Below are positions 29,886 to 39,646 of a stretch of 64,000 nt of DNA, piece after piece. The notes beneath the pieces are model-generated. The model searched no databases and was not told the DNA's origin. It saw only the letters and a program-made list of their open reading frames with translations. Numbering within the stretch: position 1 is the stretch's first letter; every line of letters starts with the position of its first letter. The stretch covers positions 28,656-92,655 of the forward strand of contig NZ_FUXG01000003.1 in NCBI RefSeq assembly GCF_900167095.1, read 5' to 3'. The position numbers and the translations under genes were made by a program. Origin of the DNA: Oceanospirillum multiglobuliferum (GTDB lineage Bacteria; Pseudomonadota; Gammaproteobacteria; Pseudomonadales; Halomonadaceae).

Positions 29886-30848
29886 ATGACTACCGCAGCG
29901 ATTCAGATACTACTTGCTAACCCGCGCGGTTTTTGTGCGGGTGTTGATCGTGCCATTGAAATTGTCAACCGTGCCCTTGAAGTGTTCGCACCGCCTATTT
30001 ATGTCCGCCATGAAGTCGTACATAACAAGTTCGTTGTGAACGACTTAAAAGCGCGTGGTGCCTTCTTTGTTGACGAATTAGACGAAGTGCCCGATGACTC
30101 TATCGTAATCTTCAGTGCTCATGGCGTATCAAAAGCGGTACAAGACGAGGCAGATCGTCGCGGATTGAAAGTATTTGACGCCACTTGCCCACTGGTCACT
30201 AAAGTGCATTTAGAAGTGCTACGTTACAGTCAACGTGGGCAAGAGTGTGTACTGATAGGCCATGCAGGCCATCCTGAAGTAGTCGGTACTATGGGGCGCT
30301 ATGATCGCAGCTCAGGTGGTGATATCTACCTAGTGGAAAACGAGGCAGACGTTGCCAAGTTAGAAGTTAAAGACCGCTCGAAACTGGCTTACGTGACTCA
30401 AACTACACTGTCAATGGATGACACCGCAAAAGTGATTGATGCACTACGTGCGAAGTTCACTGAAATTGAAGGCCCGAAAAAAGACGACATCTGTTACGCC
30501 ACACAGAATCGACAAGATGCGGTTAAACAGCTTGCCGCAGAAACGGACTTAGTATTAGTCGTGGGCTCACCTAACAGCTCTAACTCCAACCGCTTGCGCG
30601 AACTGTCACAGCGCATCGGCACTCAGGCTTATCTGATTGATAATGCGGACGAGATTGAGCCAGAGTGGTTACATCAGGTGCAGCGTATCGGAATTACTGC
30701 GGGAGCCTCTGCACCCTCAATATTGGTCGAGCAAGTGATTGAGCGCTTGGTAGGCTTAGGCGCACAAATGCCAATAGAATTAGAAGGTCGCGAGGAAAAT
30801 GTGGTGTTCTCAATTCCTAAAGAGCTGCGTTTGATCGAGATTGAATAG
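29886..30848 (+). CDS. ispH: 4-hydroxy-3-methylbut-2-enyl diphosphate reductase
   Basis: A 320-residue iron-sulfur enzyme making IPP and DMAPP, the last step of the MEP pathway. The three cluster cysteines are in NPRGFCAGV (Cys17), DATCPLV (near residue 100) and [10 protein letters not shown] (near 200). The catalytic glutamate motif around TTLSMDDT is also conserved. It is last in the ribF-ileS-lspA-fkpB-ispH unit, ahead of a strong hairpin terminator. With ispB it is the second isoprenoid gene of the window. Confidence 0.96.
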   Translation: MTTAAIQILLANPRGFCAGVDRAIEIVNRALEVFAPPIYVRHEVVHNKFVVNDLKARGAFFVDELDEVPDDSIVIFSAHGVSKAVQDEADRRGLKVFDATCPLVTKVHLEVLRYSQRGQECVLIGHAGHPEVVGTMGRYDRSSGGDIYLVENEADVAKLEVKDRSKLAYVTQTTLSMDDTAKVIDALRAKFTEIEGPKKDDICYATQNRQDAVKQLAAETDLVLVVGSPNSSNSNRLRELSQRIGTQAYLIDNADEIEPEWLHQVQRIGITAGASAPSILVEQVIERLVGLGAQMPIELEGREENVVFSIPKELRLIEIE

Positions 30849-30867
30849 CTCTGATGTTACCACTGCT

Positions 30868-30893
30868 ATTAAACCCGCCTATGCGGGTTTAAT
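30868..30893. terminator. Perfect 11-bp hairpin between ispH and the TlpA-like gene
   Basis: ATTAAACCCGC-CTAT-GCGGGTTTAAT. The flanks TTTAAT/ATTAAA are U-rich in both directions, but without a long T-run. It probably terminates both convergent genes. Confidence 0.78.
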
Positions 30894-30903
30894 GCGTTAG
30901 GTA

Positions 30904-31737
30904 TCAAGGTTGAATGCGCGCGGCCATCTGTTGCAGTCGCGCTAGGTTAAGCTCACCAATATGACTGTCTTTTAGCTGGCCTTCGTTGAAGGCCAAAGTA
31001 ACAGGCAAACCAGGGGCATTAAAATGCTGCAATAAGCTTTGGTTTGGATCTAATAAAATCAGGTTTTCAGGCAGGTTAAACTCTGTCGTCTCACGCACAA
31101 ACTGTTGTACGGTGATTGCAGACTCTCCCGAGTTAACTAGTAACACTTTGATCTGAGGGTTTTTAGCAGCAAAGCTCACCAAGGAAGGCATTTCCCGTCG
31201 GCAAGGCCCACACCAGCTGGCCCAAAGATTAATCAAAGTAGGTTGTTTTAATGTTGCCAGATCAATCGTCGTAGGTACTGCATCTAGTGTCGGCAGTTGA
31301 ATATTAGGCAGCGTTTGTGCTGTTTTCTGCCCTTGCAATGGTTGCCACAGCAGTAAAAGCCACCACAGTGCCGCACAGCATAGCAACCATAACGAGGTTG
31401 TAAGCCATAGGCGTAGCTGTTGGCGTAAGTACCATGCTAATGCCAACAGTGCGCAGCTGACCGCAGCGGTAGGTGTATAACCTGGCTGCCAAAAATAAAA
31501 AACCGATAGCCAGTTGTCTTGATAACTGGACAGATGACCCAGCACAAAAAATGCTCGCCCACCAATTAAGGCGGCCCAAAAGCTCGCATTTAAAGCTGCT
31601 CCAAGATTAGGCTTATCTCCTAGATGTTTTGCCCAGTAGCTGATCAGCTCAGCCCCTAAGAAAAATAACACCACCGTGGCAATTAAATACAAACGGTCGG
31701 TGGCTAACATCAAAGGGCCTAAGCTAATGGCGTTCAT
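30904..31737 (-). CDS. TlpA-family thioredoxin fused to an Lgt-like membrane domain
   Basis: A 277-residue protein. Residues ~1-135 hold four or so membrane segments, and around residue 59 the motif GGRAFFVLGH recalls the GGR region of prolipoprotein diacylglyceryl transferase. The region is far too short for a complete Lgt. Residues ~140-277 form a periplasmic thioredoxin domain of the TlpA/DsbE type with active site WCGPC (175-179) and the cis-proline LPVTLAF. It likely reduces disulfides in the periplasm, perhaps with electrons received through its membrane part. It lies downstream of dsbG (31 bases), so they probably form an operon for periplasmic thiol chemistry. Confidence 0.8.
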   Translation of the reverse strand: MNAISLGPLMLATDRLYLIATVVLFFLGAELISYWAKHLGDKPNLGAALNASFWAALIGGRAFFVLGHLSSYQDNWLSVFYFWQPGYTPTAAVSCALLALAWYLRQQLRLWLTTSLWLLCCAALWWLLLLWQPLQGQKTAQTLPNIQLPTLDAVPTTIDLATLKQPTLINLWASWCGPCRREMPSLVSFAAKNPQIKVLLVNSGESAITVQQFVRETTEFNLPENLILLDPNQSLLQHFNAPGLPVTLAFNEGQLKDSHIGELNLARLQQMAARIQP

Positions 31738-31768
31738 CTAAAATCCCTTGCGGTCTGAAACGTTTTAA

Positions 31769-32794
31769 CTAACGAAAGCGCGCCAGCTCTGGAGCAGTTT
31801 GTGCCTGCTCTGGCAGCCCTGTAATCTCTGCAAATTCGTGCAGCTTTGGCATACCGCTGCGAATCTGCATCTCGTTATTGGCATCTAGCCAGATGATCCC
31901 CGGCGTGCCCTGAATACCAAAGCGCTGCATCAGTTTCATATTGTCTTGTAGCTGTCGACGGCTGCGGTCTTTGATAGACGCCTCTGCTTGTTGTTCGCTA
32001 CCAAAGGTTTGCATACTTTCGTTTAGCGCATCTTCTGGCTGCTCTGCTTGCAGAATTGCTGCAGATTTTGCACGGCTGCTTGCATTCAAAAAGGCAACTG
32101 GAATCCAGCGCACTTCTACACCTTGTGCAACGTATGGAATGAATGCTTTCCATGTCAGCTGGCAGAATGGGCAATTTGGATCAAAAAAGGCATAAACAAC
32201 TTTCTGAGCAGGCTCTGTTAATGGAGTCTCAACAGGCACTTCGATATTGTTGTTCGCGGTGTTTGTATCAGCACTAGCTGTTTCTGCGGTTGTGCTAGGT
32301 TTTTTTTCTGGTACTTCAGCCTTTGCCACGGGCGCTTGATAACCTACAGAGATATAAGCGGCTTGCTCCAACAATGTGAAATCAGGTTTAGGGAAGTACT
32401 GCCGAGCATAGCGTTCTGATAAATTTTCACCAGCGTCGTTAATTATTGCACCTGAGATAAGGGTGCGCTGATCGGGAGTGGTGTAAACCAAAGTGTACTG
32501 TCCATCTAAAGATAAAACCCAACCTGTTAAATCAGACTCTGCGATAAACTGACTTTCCAATGACATGCCCTGTTCAATGGCGCGGGCAATAGGTGCAGGT
32601 AGTTCTAAAACACTTTCACTTTCAACGTTATTCGCAGGCGTATCTTCAGCGTTGGTTAGAGCTTCTGCGGCTAATGTTGAATTTGACTCTGAATGTTCAT
32701 CTGACATTTCTGGCGCGTTTAGATTAGCTTGTGTAACTTGAGACAGAGTACAAGCAAGAACCAAGGTTAAAGACAAAAAAGAGTGGCGTAGCAT
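31769..32794 (-). CDS. dsbG: Thiol:disulfide interchange protein, DsbG/DsbC type
   Basis: A 341-residue periplasmic protein with a signal peptide (cleavage near residue 23) and an acidic low-complexity region to ~60. A DsbC/G-like dimerisation region comes next (VLSLDGQYTLVYTTPDQRTLISG, ~93-115). The thioredoxin fold has CPFC at 208-211 and the cis-proline GIQGTPGIIW. DsbG-type proteins reduce or isomerise disulfides and rescue sulfenylated cysteines. It is about 90 residues longer than E. coli DsbG because of the acidic N-terminus and a Thr/Ala-rich linker (~160-195). DsbG rather than DsbC is chosen because of the Thr before the cis-proline; this is moderately sure. Confidence 0.82.
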   Translation of the reverse strand: MLRHSFLSLTLVLACTLSQVTQANLNAPEMSDEHSESNSTLAAEALTNAEDTPANNVESESVLELPAPIARAIEQGMSLESQFIAESDLTGWVLSLDGQYTLVYTTPDQRTLISGAIINDAGENLSERYARQYFPKPDFTLLEQAAYISVGYQAPVAKAEVPEKKPSTTAETASADTNTANNNIEVPVETPLTEPAQKVVYAFFDPNCPFCQLTWKAFIPYVAQGVEVRWIPVAFLNASSRAKSAAILQAEQPEDALNESMQTFGSEQQAEASIKDRSRRQLQDNMKLMQRFGIQGTPGIIWLDANNEMQIRSGMPKLHEFAEITGLPEQAQTAPELARFR

Positions 32795-32981
32795 AAAATA
32801 ACCATGAGCTGAAATGATGAAAGGCGATCAATAAAGTGCGCTATTATAAACGATCTACTGTCAGAGCGCAGTTTAGATCATCAGTTCCAAAGGAATGCGT
32901 TCTAAACGGTAAATCACCACTTTAACCCGCTGCTTTTGCAGTAATTAGCATGGCTACTGGGTGGTACGAGGTACTTATTAC

Positions 32982-33170
32982 ATGCATGACTCACTGAGAA
33001 TATGGGCTATTGGTAGCCAATTATTAGGTTTTCTACTGTTGATTGGCTTACGCACCTATGACGCTGCAGCCCATTGGCAAATATTAGTTTTTGTTTTGAT
33101 GCTACTTGCGGCGTTTTATATTGCGTTGCTACGCCGGTATAAAAACAATAAACGACAGAAAAAAGATTAG
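32982..33170 (+). CDS. Small two-helix membrane protein
   Basis: A 62-residue protein: MHDSLRIWAIGSQLLGFLLL, a short loop, then WQILVFVLMLLAAFYIALL and a basic tail (RRYKNNKRQKKD). Two membrane helices with the basic end probably cytoplasmic. GAGGT lies 9 bases before ATG 32982; a longer frame from GTG 32961 is less convincing. No family recognised. It sits alone between the divergent dsbG and a diguanylate cyclase gene. Confidence 0.6.
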   Translation: MHDSLRIWAIGSQLLGFLLLIGLRTYDAAAHWQILVFVLMLLAAFYIALLRRYKNNKRQKKD

Positions 33171-33267
33171 AAAACCTCTGGCATTGATGGCTTAAGTTCA
33201 TTAGTTTTTAAGGTATTACTTAGATATTGCATTGCAATACACCGATGAAATAAGCCGGAGAGCTTGT

Positions 33268-34593
33268 ATGGCAGCATTAAGACTGAAAGATCCGTTTCAT
33301 CAGGCCATCTTAGACAGTGCCAATCTAACGATCATCGCCACACAGCCTGATGGTGTGATCACCTATGCCAACAGCTTTGCGCTGAGCTTACTGGGTTACC
33401 AAGAGTCGGAGCTGCTCAATCAACAAACGCCCGCGTTATTTCACGACCCTGAAGAGGTTGCCGCCCGCGCCCAGTGTTTGTCAGCCCAATTGGGCTATCA
33501 GGTGCCCGTAGGATTTGAAACCTTTGTGATATTGGCCAAACAAGGCACCCCAGATGAGAACGACTGGCACTACATCAGCAAGACAGGTCAGCGTATTCCC
33601 ATTCATCTTTCGGTGACCGCAATTTATGACCAAGACAACAGCCTGATTGGTTTTCTGGGCATTGGCCGCGATTTAACCGAGCTTCGATTGTCACAGCAGC
33701 ACGAGCAAGAATCTCAACAGCGCTTTCAGCTTTTGGCAGAGGCGGCTTTTGAAGCCATCGTATTGAGTGAATCCGGTATCATCACCGATGTGAATCAAGA
33801 GTTTGAGCGCTTATTTCAATGCCCTCGCACTCAGGCCATCGGCCTGTCGATTTTGGAAATTGTGGCACCAGAATATCAAGACTTAGTACAGGGATATATT
33901 CAAAGTGGCCATAATGAACCCTACGAGGCTCGCGTCAAAACGCTGAAAGGTAAAACCTTTTATGCGGAAGTCTGTGGTAAAAGCGCTGAATATGCAGGTA
34001 AAACGGTACGTATCTCCGCGCTTCGAGACATTTCTGAACGCAAATATTACGAACAAGCCTTGGAAAGCCAACAAACAGAGCTGGAAGACCTGAACAACCG
34101 ACTCGCGCTGTTGGCCAACACTGACGAACTCACACAACTGCCCAACAAACGCGCCTTGATGCAATGCCTAAACCGCTACTTTGGTTTTTCAAAGCGCCAT
34201 GATAAAGCACTGTCTGTATTGGTGTTTGATATTGATTTCTTTAAGAAATTCAATGACCAACATGGTCACTTAGAAGGGGATCGGGTGTTACAGCTGGTGG
34301 CCAAAACCGCAGGAAGAGGTCTAAGACGCGGAGATTATCTGGGTCGATTTGGCGGTGAAGAGTTTGTCATCATTCTGCCCGAAACCCATCTGGCTCAAGC
34401 CTTACTGGTGGCCGAGAAAGTGCGTCTTAACATCCAAAATGATCGCAGCAGCCAGCATCAGCTAACCGTTAGTATCGGTGCGGCAGAGTTACTTGCTGAA
34501 CATGATGAGCCAGAACAGTTATTACATGACGCTGATATGCAGCTCTATAAAGCAAAGCAGGCTGGGCGTAACCGCTGTTATCCTTTAAATTAA
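33268..34593 (+). CDS. Diguanylate cyclase with two PAS domains
   Basis: A 441-residue cytoplasmic protein: PAS 1 (~5-140, DSANLTIIATQPDGVITYAN), PAS 2 (~150-270, FEAIVLSESGIITDVNQEF) and a C-terminal GGDEF domain. The active site is RFGGEEF, a fully functional variant, and an RRGD inhibitory site lies five residues before it, so product feedback is likely. It should make c-di-GMP in response to a small-molecule or redox cue. I prefer ATG 33268 (GGAG at 7 bases) to the upstream TTG 33232. It is 66 bases before leuA. Confidence 0.9.
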   Translation: MAALRLKDPFHQAILDSANLTIIATQPDGVITYANSFALSLLGYQESELLNQQTPALFHDPEEVAARAQCLSAQLGYQVPVGFETFVILAKQGTPDENDWHYISKTGQRIPIHLSVTAIYDQDNSLIGFLGIGRDLTELRLSQQHEQESQQRFQLLAEAAFEAIVLSESGIITDVNQEFERLFQCPRTQAIGLSILEIVAPEYQDLVQGYIQSGHNEPYEARVKTLKGKTFYAEVCGKSAEYAGKTVRISALRDISERKYYEQALESQQTELEDLNNRLALLANTDELTQLPNKRALMQCLNRYFGFSKRHDKALSVLVFDIDFFKKFNDQHGHLEGDRVLQLVAKTAGRGLRRGDYLGRFGGEEFVIILPETHLAQALLVAEKVRLNIQNDRSSQHQLTVSIGAAELLAEHDEPEQLLHDADMQLYKAKQAGRNRCYPLN

Positions 34594-34659
34594 CACTTAA
34601 CGGCATAGTCTATTGCCAATAATAATGATATTCGCTGGGTAGCCAGCAGGAGCTAAAAC

Positions 34660-36207
34660 ATGAGTAAGGACCATCTGGTTATTTTTGACACCACACTGCG
34701 CGATGGTGAGCAAAGCCCTGGTGCCTCAATGACCAAAGACGAAAAAGTCCGTATCGCCAAACACCTTGAAAAAATGAAGGTGGACGTGATTGAAGCGGGT
34801 TTTGCCATCGCCAGCGTGGGTGATTTTGAAGCGGTTAAAGCCGTAGCCGACAGTGTAAAAGACAGCACCATTTGTAGCTTATCCCGTGCGTTGGATGCCG
34901 ATATTGAACGCGCAGCAGAAGCACTACGCGGTGCCAATTCAGGCCGAATCCATACCTTCATCGCCACCTCACCGATTCACATGCAGTACAAGTTGCAGAT
35001 GCAGCCGGAGCAAGTGATTGAGCAGGCGGTACGTGCGGTGAAAAAAGCCCGTAATCTAATCGCAGATGTTGAGTTTTCCTGTGAAGATGCAGGCCGCTCT
35101 GAGATCGACTTTTTATGTCGTATCATCGAAGCGGCCATTGATGCGGGTGCTCGAACGATTAACATTCCAGACACTGTAGGTTATGCGATTCCTGAGCAAT
35201 ATGGCTCGATGATCCATCAATTGATCACCCGTATTCCCAATGCTGACAAAGCCATTTTCTCTGTACACTGCCATAACGATTTAGGTTTGGCGGTTGCCAA
35301 CTCTTTGGCCGCGGTGCAGATGGGCGCACGTCAGGTGGAGTGTACGATTAACGGCTTGGGTGAGCGGGCAGGTAATGCGTCACTAGAAGAGATCGTGATG
35401 GCGATTCGTACCCGTCCCGATATTTTCAACGTCAACACTCGTATTGATCCGGCCCATATCGTGCCGACCTCACGTTTGGTTTCAACCATTACGGGCTTTG
35501 CTGTTCAGCCTAACAAAGCCATTGTGGGTAAAAATGCCTTCGCTCATGAATCGGGCATTCACCAAGATGGCGTGTTAAAACACCGCGAAACCTACGAAAT
35601 CATGAAGGCAGAAGATGTGGGTTGGAACGCCAATGCCATCGTGTTAGGCAAGCACTCAGGTCGTAATGCTTTCCGCTCTCGCTTGGTTGAACTGGGTATC
35701 AACTTCGAGTCAGAAGCCGAACTGAATCAAGCTTTTGTGCTGTTCAAACAATTGGCCGACAAGAAGCACGAAATCTATGACGAAGACCTACAAGCCTTGG
35801 TCAGCGACACCAAAGCGGCCTCAGCAGAAGAGCGCTTTAAACTGGTCACCTTAGAGGTGCAGTCTAAAACAGGCGAAACCCCTGTGGCGAAAATTGTGGT
35901 CAGTGTTGATGGCAAAGAACAATCCGCAGAAGCAGAGGGCAGTGGCCCAGTAGATGCTGCTTACAAAGCGATTGAACAGATCGCCAACAGCGGCACCACC
36001 TTAGAGCTGTACTCGGTGAACGCCATCACCAGCGGCACAGACTCGCAAGGTGAAGTAACCGTGCGCTTAGAAAAAGAGGGGCGCTTGGTGAATGGTATGG
36101 GCGCAGACACGGATATTGTGGCGGCCTCTGCCAAAGCTTATATCCACGCGCTTAACGTGATTTGTAGCAATGTAGCCCGTAAGCACCCGCAAGAATCGGC
36201 GGTTTAA
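34660..36207 (+). CDS. leuA: 2-isopropylmalate synthase
   Basis: A 515-residue enzyme, the first committed step of leucine synthesis (acetyl-CoA plus 2-oxoisovalerate). The N-terminal TIM barrel has the [16 protein letters not shown] signature (~9-24), [13 protein letters not shown] (~201-213) and [11 protein letters not shown]. The C-terminal third is the allosteric leucine-binding domain. Length and sequence fit the E. coli-type (LeuA1) enzyme. AGCAGGAG precedes the ATG. No leucine-rich leader peptide is visible in the short upstream gap, so attenuation of the E. coli type is not apparent. It is separated from leuBCD, which are not in the window. Confidence 0.96.
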   Translation: MSKDHLVIFDTTLRDGEQSPGASMTKDEKVRIAKHLEKMKVDVIEAGFAIASVGDFEAVKAVADSVKDSTICSLSRALDADIERAAEALRGANSGRIHTFIATSPIHMQYKLQMQPEQVIEQAVRAVKKARNLIADVEFSCEDAGRSEIDFLCRIIEAAIDAGARTINIPDTVGYAIPEQYGSMIHQLITRIPNADKAIFSVHCHNDLGLAVANSLAAVQMGARQVECTINGLGERAGNASLEEIVMAIRTRPDIFNVNTRIDPAHIVPTSRLVSTITGFAVQPNKAIVGKNAFAHESGIHQDGVLKHRETYEIMKAEDVGWNANAIVLGKHSGRNAFRSRLVELGINFESEAELNQAFVLFKQLADKKHEIYDEDLQALVSDTKAASAEERFKLVTLEVQSKTGETPVAKIVVSVDGKEQSAEAEGSGPVDAAYKAIEQIANSGTTLELYSVNAITSGTDSQGEVTVRLEKEGRLVNGMGADTDIVAASAKAYIHALNVICSNVARKHPQESAV

Positions 36208-36218
36208 GCCGTATCCAG

Positions 36219-36253
36219 AGGGAGTGGTGATCGTTATAATCACTCCCTTTTTT
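36219..36253 (+). terminator. Intrinsic terminator of leuA
   Basis: GGGAGTG and CACTCCC enclose an inner imperfect pairing and are followed by six T, 12 bases after the leuA stop. Confidence 0.85.
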
Positions 36254-36316
36254 GACCTTTCGTACTCTATTTTTATTTGGGTTTAACAGCCCGCTCAGCG
36301 GTTATTCGGAACTTTG

Positions 36317-37081
36317 ATGAACGAAGCGCTACGCTTACACTACCTCGAACAACTGGGTGTCACCAGTTGGATGCCACGTCTGCCGTTGGTAGGGGCATTG
36401 CCGTCTGAGTATGTCGAATTAGAACTGCCGATAGAGCCATCGTTAGCAACGCATCACGGGCATCATCCGCAGATTCAAGCTCAAAGCCAAGCCGTTGCCC
36501 AGCCTAAACCGATTGTTGGCTTATCACCAGAAACTGATCAAAGCGTACAAGCTCCAAGTCCGATTGCAGCGGTGTTGAATAGGACAACAGTGGGCTCAGC
36601 GTCGCTTATTGAGCTTGCACAAGAGGAAAAGGCGCTCAGCTCAAGGGTGCCTCAGCGTTTACGCTTAGGATTAGTACGCTTACCTGAACCAGCCCCCTTG
36701 ATTATTGCCAATATCACAGATGAACAATGGCCAGAACACCAGATTATGCCGTTACTGGCCTCGGCGCTGAGATTTATGGGGTTACCCGAAAACGGTTGGT
36801 CGATGCCATTTGAGTGGCCTTTTCGCAGTAATACAGGGTCAGTATCAGATGAAGCGTTTTTGATGATATTGCACTCATTACTGACAGGGGCGCGTTTGCA
36901 ATGCCAAAGCCATCAGCCCTGTTGGTGGTTTGGTGATCTACCTGAGCTAATAGCCCAAGATCACCAACTGTTGAATATTCAACTGCACCACCCCATATCT
37001 GTGAATCAGTTACTGCATAATGGCCAGCATAAAATGGCGCTATTACAGCAGCTCATCACTCTTAAAAACTCTGTCACTTAA
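36317..37081 (+). CDS. HolD-like protein (putative DNA polymerase III psi subunit)
   Basis: A 254-residue protein directly upstream of rimI, the position holD has in E. coli. The N-terminus (LRLHYLEQLGVTSWMPRLP, then ALPSE) resembles the clamp-loader-binding start of HolD (LQQLGITQW...). The block APLIIANITDEQWPEHQIMP (~130-150) and the C-terminal ISVNQLLHNGQHKMALLQQL also have HolD counterparts. Between them lies a ~80-residue Gln/Ala/Pro-rich insertion (about 35-115), which makes the protein nearly twice the E. coli length. Psi connects the clamp loader to chi and SSB. The assignment is from visual similarity plus context and remains tentative. ATG 36317 is preferred to TTG 36314. Confidence 0.55.
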   Translation: MNEALRLHYLEQLGVTSWMPRLPLVGALPSEYVELELPIEPSLATHHGHHPQIQAQSQAVAQPKPIVGLSPETDQSVQAPSPIAAVLNRTTVGSASLIELAQEEKALSSRVPQRLRLGLVRLPEPAPLIIANITDEQWPEHQIMPLLASALRFMGLPENGWSMPFEWPFRSNTGSVSDEAFLMILHSLLTGARLQCQSHQPCWWFGDLPELIAQDHQLLNIQLHHPISVNQLLHNGQHKMALLQQLITLKNSVT

Positions 37082-37116
37082 ATTAAGCTGACTTAACCAA
37101 AAGCAGATCAAACCTT

Positions 37117-37581
37117 ATGATGAAAGTCCGTGAAGTGGGTATTTTAGAACTCGACGCCGTGATGGAAATTGAGCGCAATGCCCACCTAACCCCTTGGACA
37201 AAATTGATGTTTGAGTTGGGGATGCAACGAGGTGATACCCTACTGGGGGTTTATATCGAAAAACGCCTTTGCGGTTATGCCATGTTGCAAAAGATAGTGG
37301 ATGAGTGGCACCTGCATAACATCGCGGTTTCGCCCGGCCTACAAGGCCAAGGCATTGGCCGTAGACTGATCACCGAGATGATCGAACTCGCCAAAGCCGA
37401 CAATTTAATGGCCATTTTGTTAGAGGTCCGTGAAAGCAACCAAGCGGCTCGCCACTTGTACAAAAAAATGGGCTTTGTTGAAGATGGCATTCGCCCTAAA
37501 TACTACACTGTACCCGGTGAAGAGCGTGAAGATGCGGTATTGATGAGCTGCTTACTCTACGCTGAGCCAGACAAATTATAA
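37117..37581 (+). CDS. rimI: Ribosomal protein S18 alanine N-acetyltransferase
   Basis: A 154-residue GNAT enzyme that acetylates the N-terminal alanine of S18. Motif A reads LHNIAVSPGLQGQGIGRRLI (acetyl-CoA pyrophosphate loop, ~66-85). LEVRESNQAARHLYKKMGF and the final YY...GEREDAVLMS complete the RimI pattern. It lies 35 bases after the HolD-like gene and probably shares its transcript. Confidence 0.93.
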   Translation: MMKVREVGILELDAVMEIERNAHLTPWTKLMFELGMQRGDTLLGVYIEKRLCGYAMLQKIVDEWHLHNIAVSPGLQGQGIGRRLITEMIELAKADNLMAILLEVRESNQAARHLYKKMGFVEDGIRPKYYTVPGEEREDAVLMSCLLYAEPDKL

Positions 37582-37713
37582 CAAATTGATCTGAGGCAAG
37601 ACTCATTGCAACAGTGTAAATTTGCCACAGAATCGTCATAAAACCGTCACTAATATTATTTGATCTCTCTGAAATAATAGCTCTAAACGAGCACTATCTC
37701 GGAGAGAGAGCAA

Positions 37714-39576
37714 ATGACTATCCGCCAACGTTTTATTCTTTTAATCATCATCAGTATTCTTGGCTTTGCCTCAATACTATTGCTGAGTAATTACACGCTA
37801 AATCAACTGTCAGATCTGAGCGAAACGGAAATAGCGCTATCTGAAAGTCGAGCGGATTTGCTCAAGTTGAAAGAGCAAGAGCAGCTTTATTTTCACAATA
37901 ACGATGCAGCACTTGCGGATCAAATTACTATAGAAGGCAAACAGTTAGCGCAAAAGTTGTCTGATTTAAAAACTGTATTTGTCGAGCAGAAATTCCCCAG
38001 CAGTTGGCTAGAAATGACGTTACATGCCAACGATGCTCACCAGCAAGCCTTTGCCACCTTGGTTGAAAAGAAAGAAGCACTGGGCTTAACACCAAAAACA
38101 GGTATGTATGGCAAGCTTAGAAGCGCAGTGCACCGAGTGGAGAAATCTTTAAATAGTGTCAACCATACCGAATTAACCGCTGCTATGTTGATGCTTCGGC
38201 GTCATGAAAAAGACTTTATGTTACGAGGTCAGCAGAAGTACGTAGATAAGTTTGCAGCCTCTATTCAAACCTTTAATCAACAGCTTAGTGACAGCACGTT
38301 AACGGATACACTTCAGCAGAGCATCTCTACTGATATAGGCGTTTACGAAAAAACCTTTTACGATTTTGTGAGCACCTCAAAAGAGGTGGGCCTATCAGAG
38401 CAAGAAGGCGCAATAGGCAATTTAAATGATCAAATTGACCTTACCTTATCGCGACTTTCAACCACGCTAGAGCAAAGTCGCATGGAAATTGATAGCCGAA
38501 TAGAGCGCAACCGTTTTATCAACCTTGTTATGTCGACGCTCTTTAGTTTGTGCCTATCGTTAGGGCTATTTTGGCTCTCAAAAAGAGTACTCAAACGTAT
38601 CAACTTGCTGGTACAGCACATGAATGAAATTGCCAATGGTGACAGTAATCTTAGTGTACGTTTGAAAAGTGATTCTAAAGACGAGTTGGGAGCTTTGGCT
38701 CAAGCTTTTAACCAGTTTGTAAGTAACATTGAAAATAGTATGCAGCATGCGTTAAATATGGCGGCTCAGTTAGAGCGTAATGCTAAAGGCTTGCAAGCTA
38801 GCGCAGACCACACACTATCTATTACTCACTCTCAGCAGCAGCTACTCGACCAATTAAACGTCTCTTTGAATGAAACTGAACAGGGGTCACAGCAAGTACA
38901 AAGTCATATTCAACAAGCTCAGCAGCGTATGCTACAGGTGAATAATCGTTCCGCTGAGATTAATCAGTTGGCACAGAATAACAGATTGGCAACAGAGCAG
39001 TTAATTCAAGAGGTTGAATACACGGTACAGCATATAGAACAACTGAGTAACGACAGTCGTTCTATCAGTGATGTGATGAATAGCATCAGTGAAATCGCTG
39101 ACCAAACGAACCTATTAGCACTCAATGCAGCGATAGAAGCTGCTCGGGCGGGGGAGCAGGGACGAGGCTTTGCGGTTGTAGCAGATGAGGTACGTAACTT
39201 AGCCACTAAGACTCAGGCCTCCACCGAGCAGATTCACCATAAAGTATCGAACCTGCAAACGAAGACACAAGAAGCGGCTGATAACATCCGTAGCACACAA
39301 AGCACTACAACAGAGCAGTTAAACCAATCAGCGAAAATCAGTGAAGTGTTTTTGGTTATTAAACAGGATATTGCAGATTTAAAACAAAGAAATAGCCAAG
39401 TTGAAGGCTTAAGTCAGCAGCAATTACATAATATCTCTTTGGCTGAACAGCATTTGAAAGAAGTTATGCTGCAAATTCAGCAAAACTTACAAGCAGCAGA
39501 GCAAACCTCACGCTCTAGCATTGAGCTCTTTGGTTTATCGCAAAAGCTGCAAAAAGAGATGGCAAAGTTTGCCTAA
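37714..39576 (+). CDS. Methyl-accepting chemotaxis protein with HBM-type sensor
   Basis: A 620-residue chemoreceptor. Membrane helix 1 (~7-28), a ~240-residue periplasmic helical sensor, helix 2 (~268-290), HAMP (~290-345) and a signalling hairpin with [20 protein letters not shown]. The sensor contains [20 protein letters not shown] (~151-170), the mark of the helical bimodular (HBM) domain, whose known members bind organic acids such as TCA intermediates. There is no C-terminal CheR/CheB pentapeptide. GAGAGAG precedes ATG 37714. It opens the sensory island that continues to 48.6 kb. Confidence 0.9.
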   Translation: MTIRQRFILLIIISILGFASILLLSNYTLNQLSDLSETEIALSESRADLLKLKEQEQLYFHNNDAALADQITIEGKQLAQKLSDLKTVFVEQKFPSSWLEMTLHANDAHQQAFATLVEKKEALGLTPKTGMYGKLRSAVHRVEKSLNSVNHTELTAAMLMLRRHEKDFMLRGQQKYVDKFAASIQTFNQQLSDSTLTDTLQQSISTDIGVYEKTFYDFVSTSKEVGLSEQEGAIGNLNDQIDLTLSRLSTTLEQSRMEIDSRIERNRFINLVMSTLFSLCLSLGLFWLSKRVLKRINLLVQHMNEIANGDSNLSVRLKSDSKDELGALAQAFNQFVSNIENSMQHALNMAAQLERNAKGLQASADHTLSITHSQQQLLDQLNVSLNETEQGSQQVQSHIQQAQQRMLQVNNRSAEINQLAQNNRLATEQLIQEVEYTVQHIEQLSNDSRSISDVMNSISEIADQTNLLALNAAIEAARAGEQGRGFAVVADEVRNLATKTQASTEQIHHKVSNLQTKTQEAADNIRSTQSTTTEQLNQSAKISEVFLVIKQDIADLKQRNSQVEGLSQQQLHNISLAEQHLKEVMLQIQQNLQAAEQTSRSSIELFGLSQKLQKEMAKFA

Positions 39577-39607
39577 TCAACTCTACAGATATTTTACACA
39601 TGACTTG

Positions 39608-39646
39608 CAGCAAGCCGAAGCTCTACACTAGAGTTTTGGCTTGCTG
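39608..39646 (+). repeat. Long inverted repeat at the start of the ferredoxin-cyclase gene
   Basis: CAGCAAGCC...GGCTTGCTG (9 bp, perfect) with an inner imperfect stem (AAGCTCTA/TAGAGTTT). It has no T-run. It overlaps the earliest possible start of the next gene and could be a weak terminator for the chemoreceptor gene or a translational control element. Confidence 0.6.

Noticed and set aside
34594-34659. Leucine attenuator leader upstream of leuA
   Set aside because: The 66-base gap has no short leucine-rich reading frame and no alternative hairpins.
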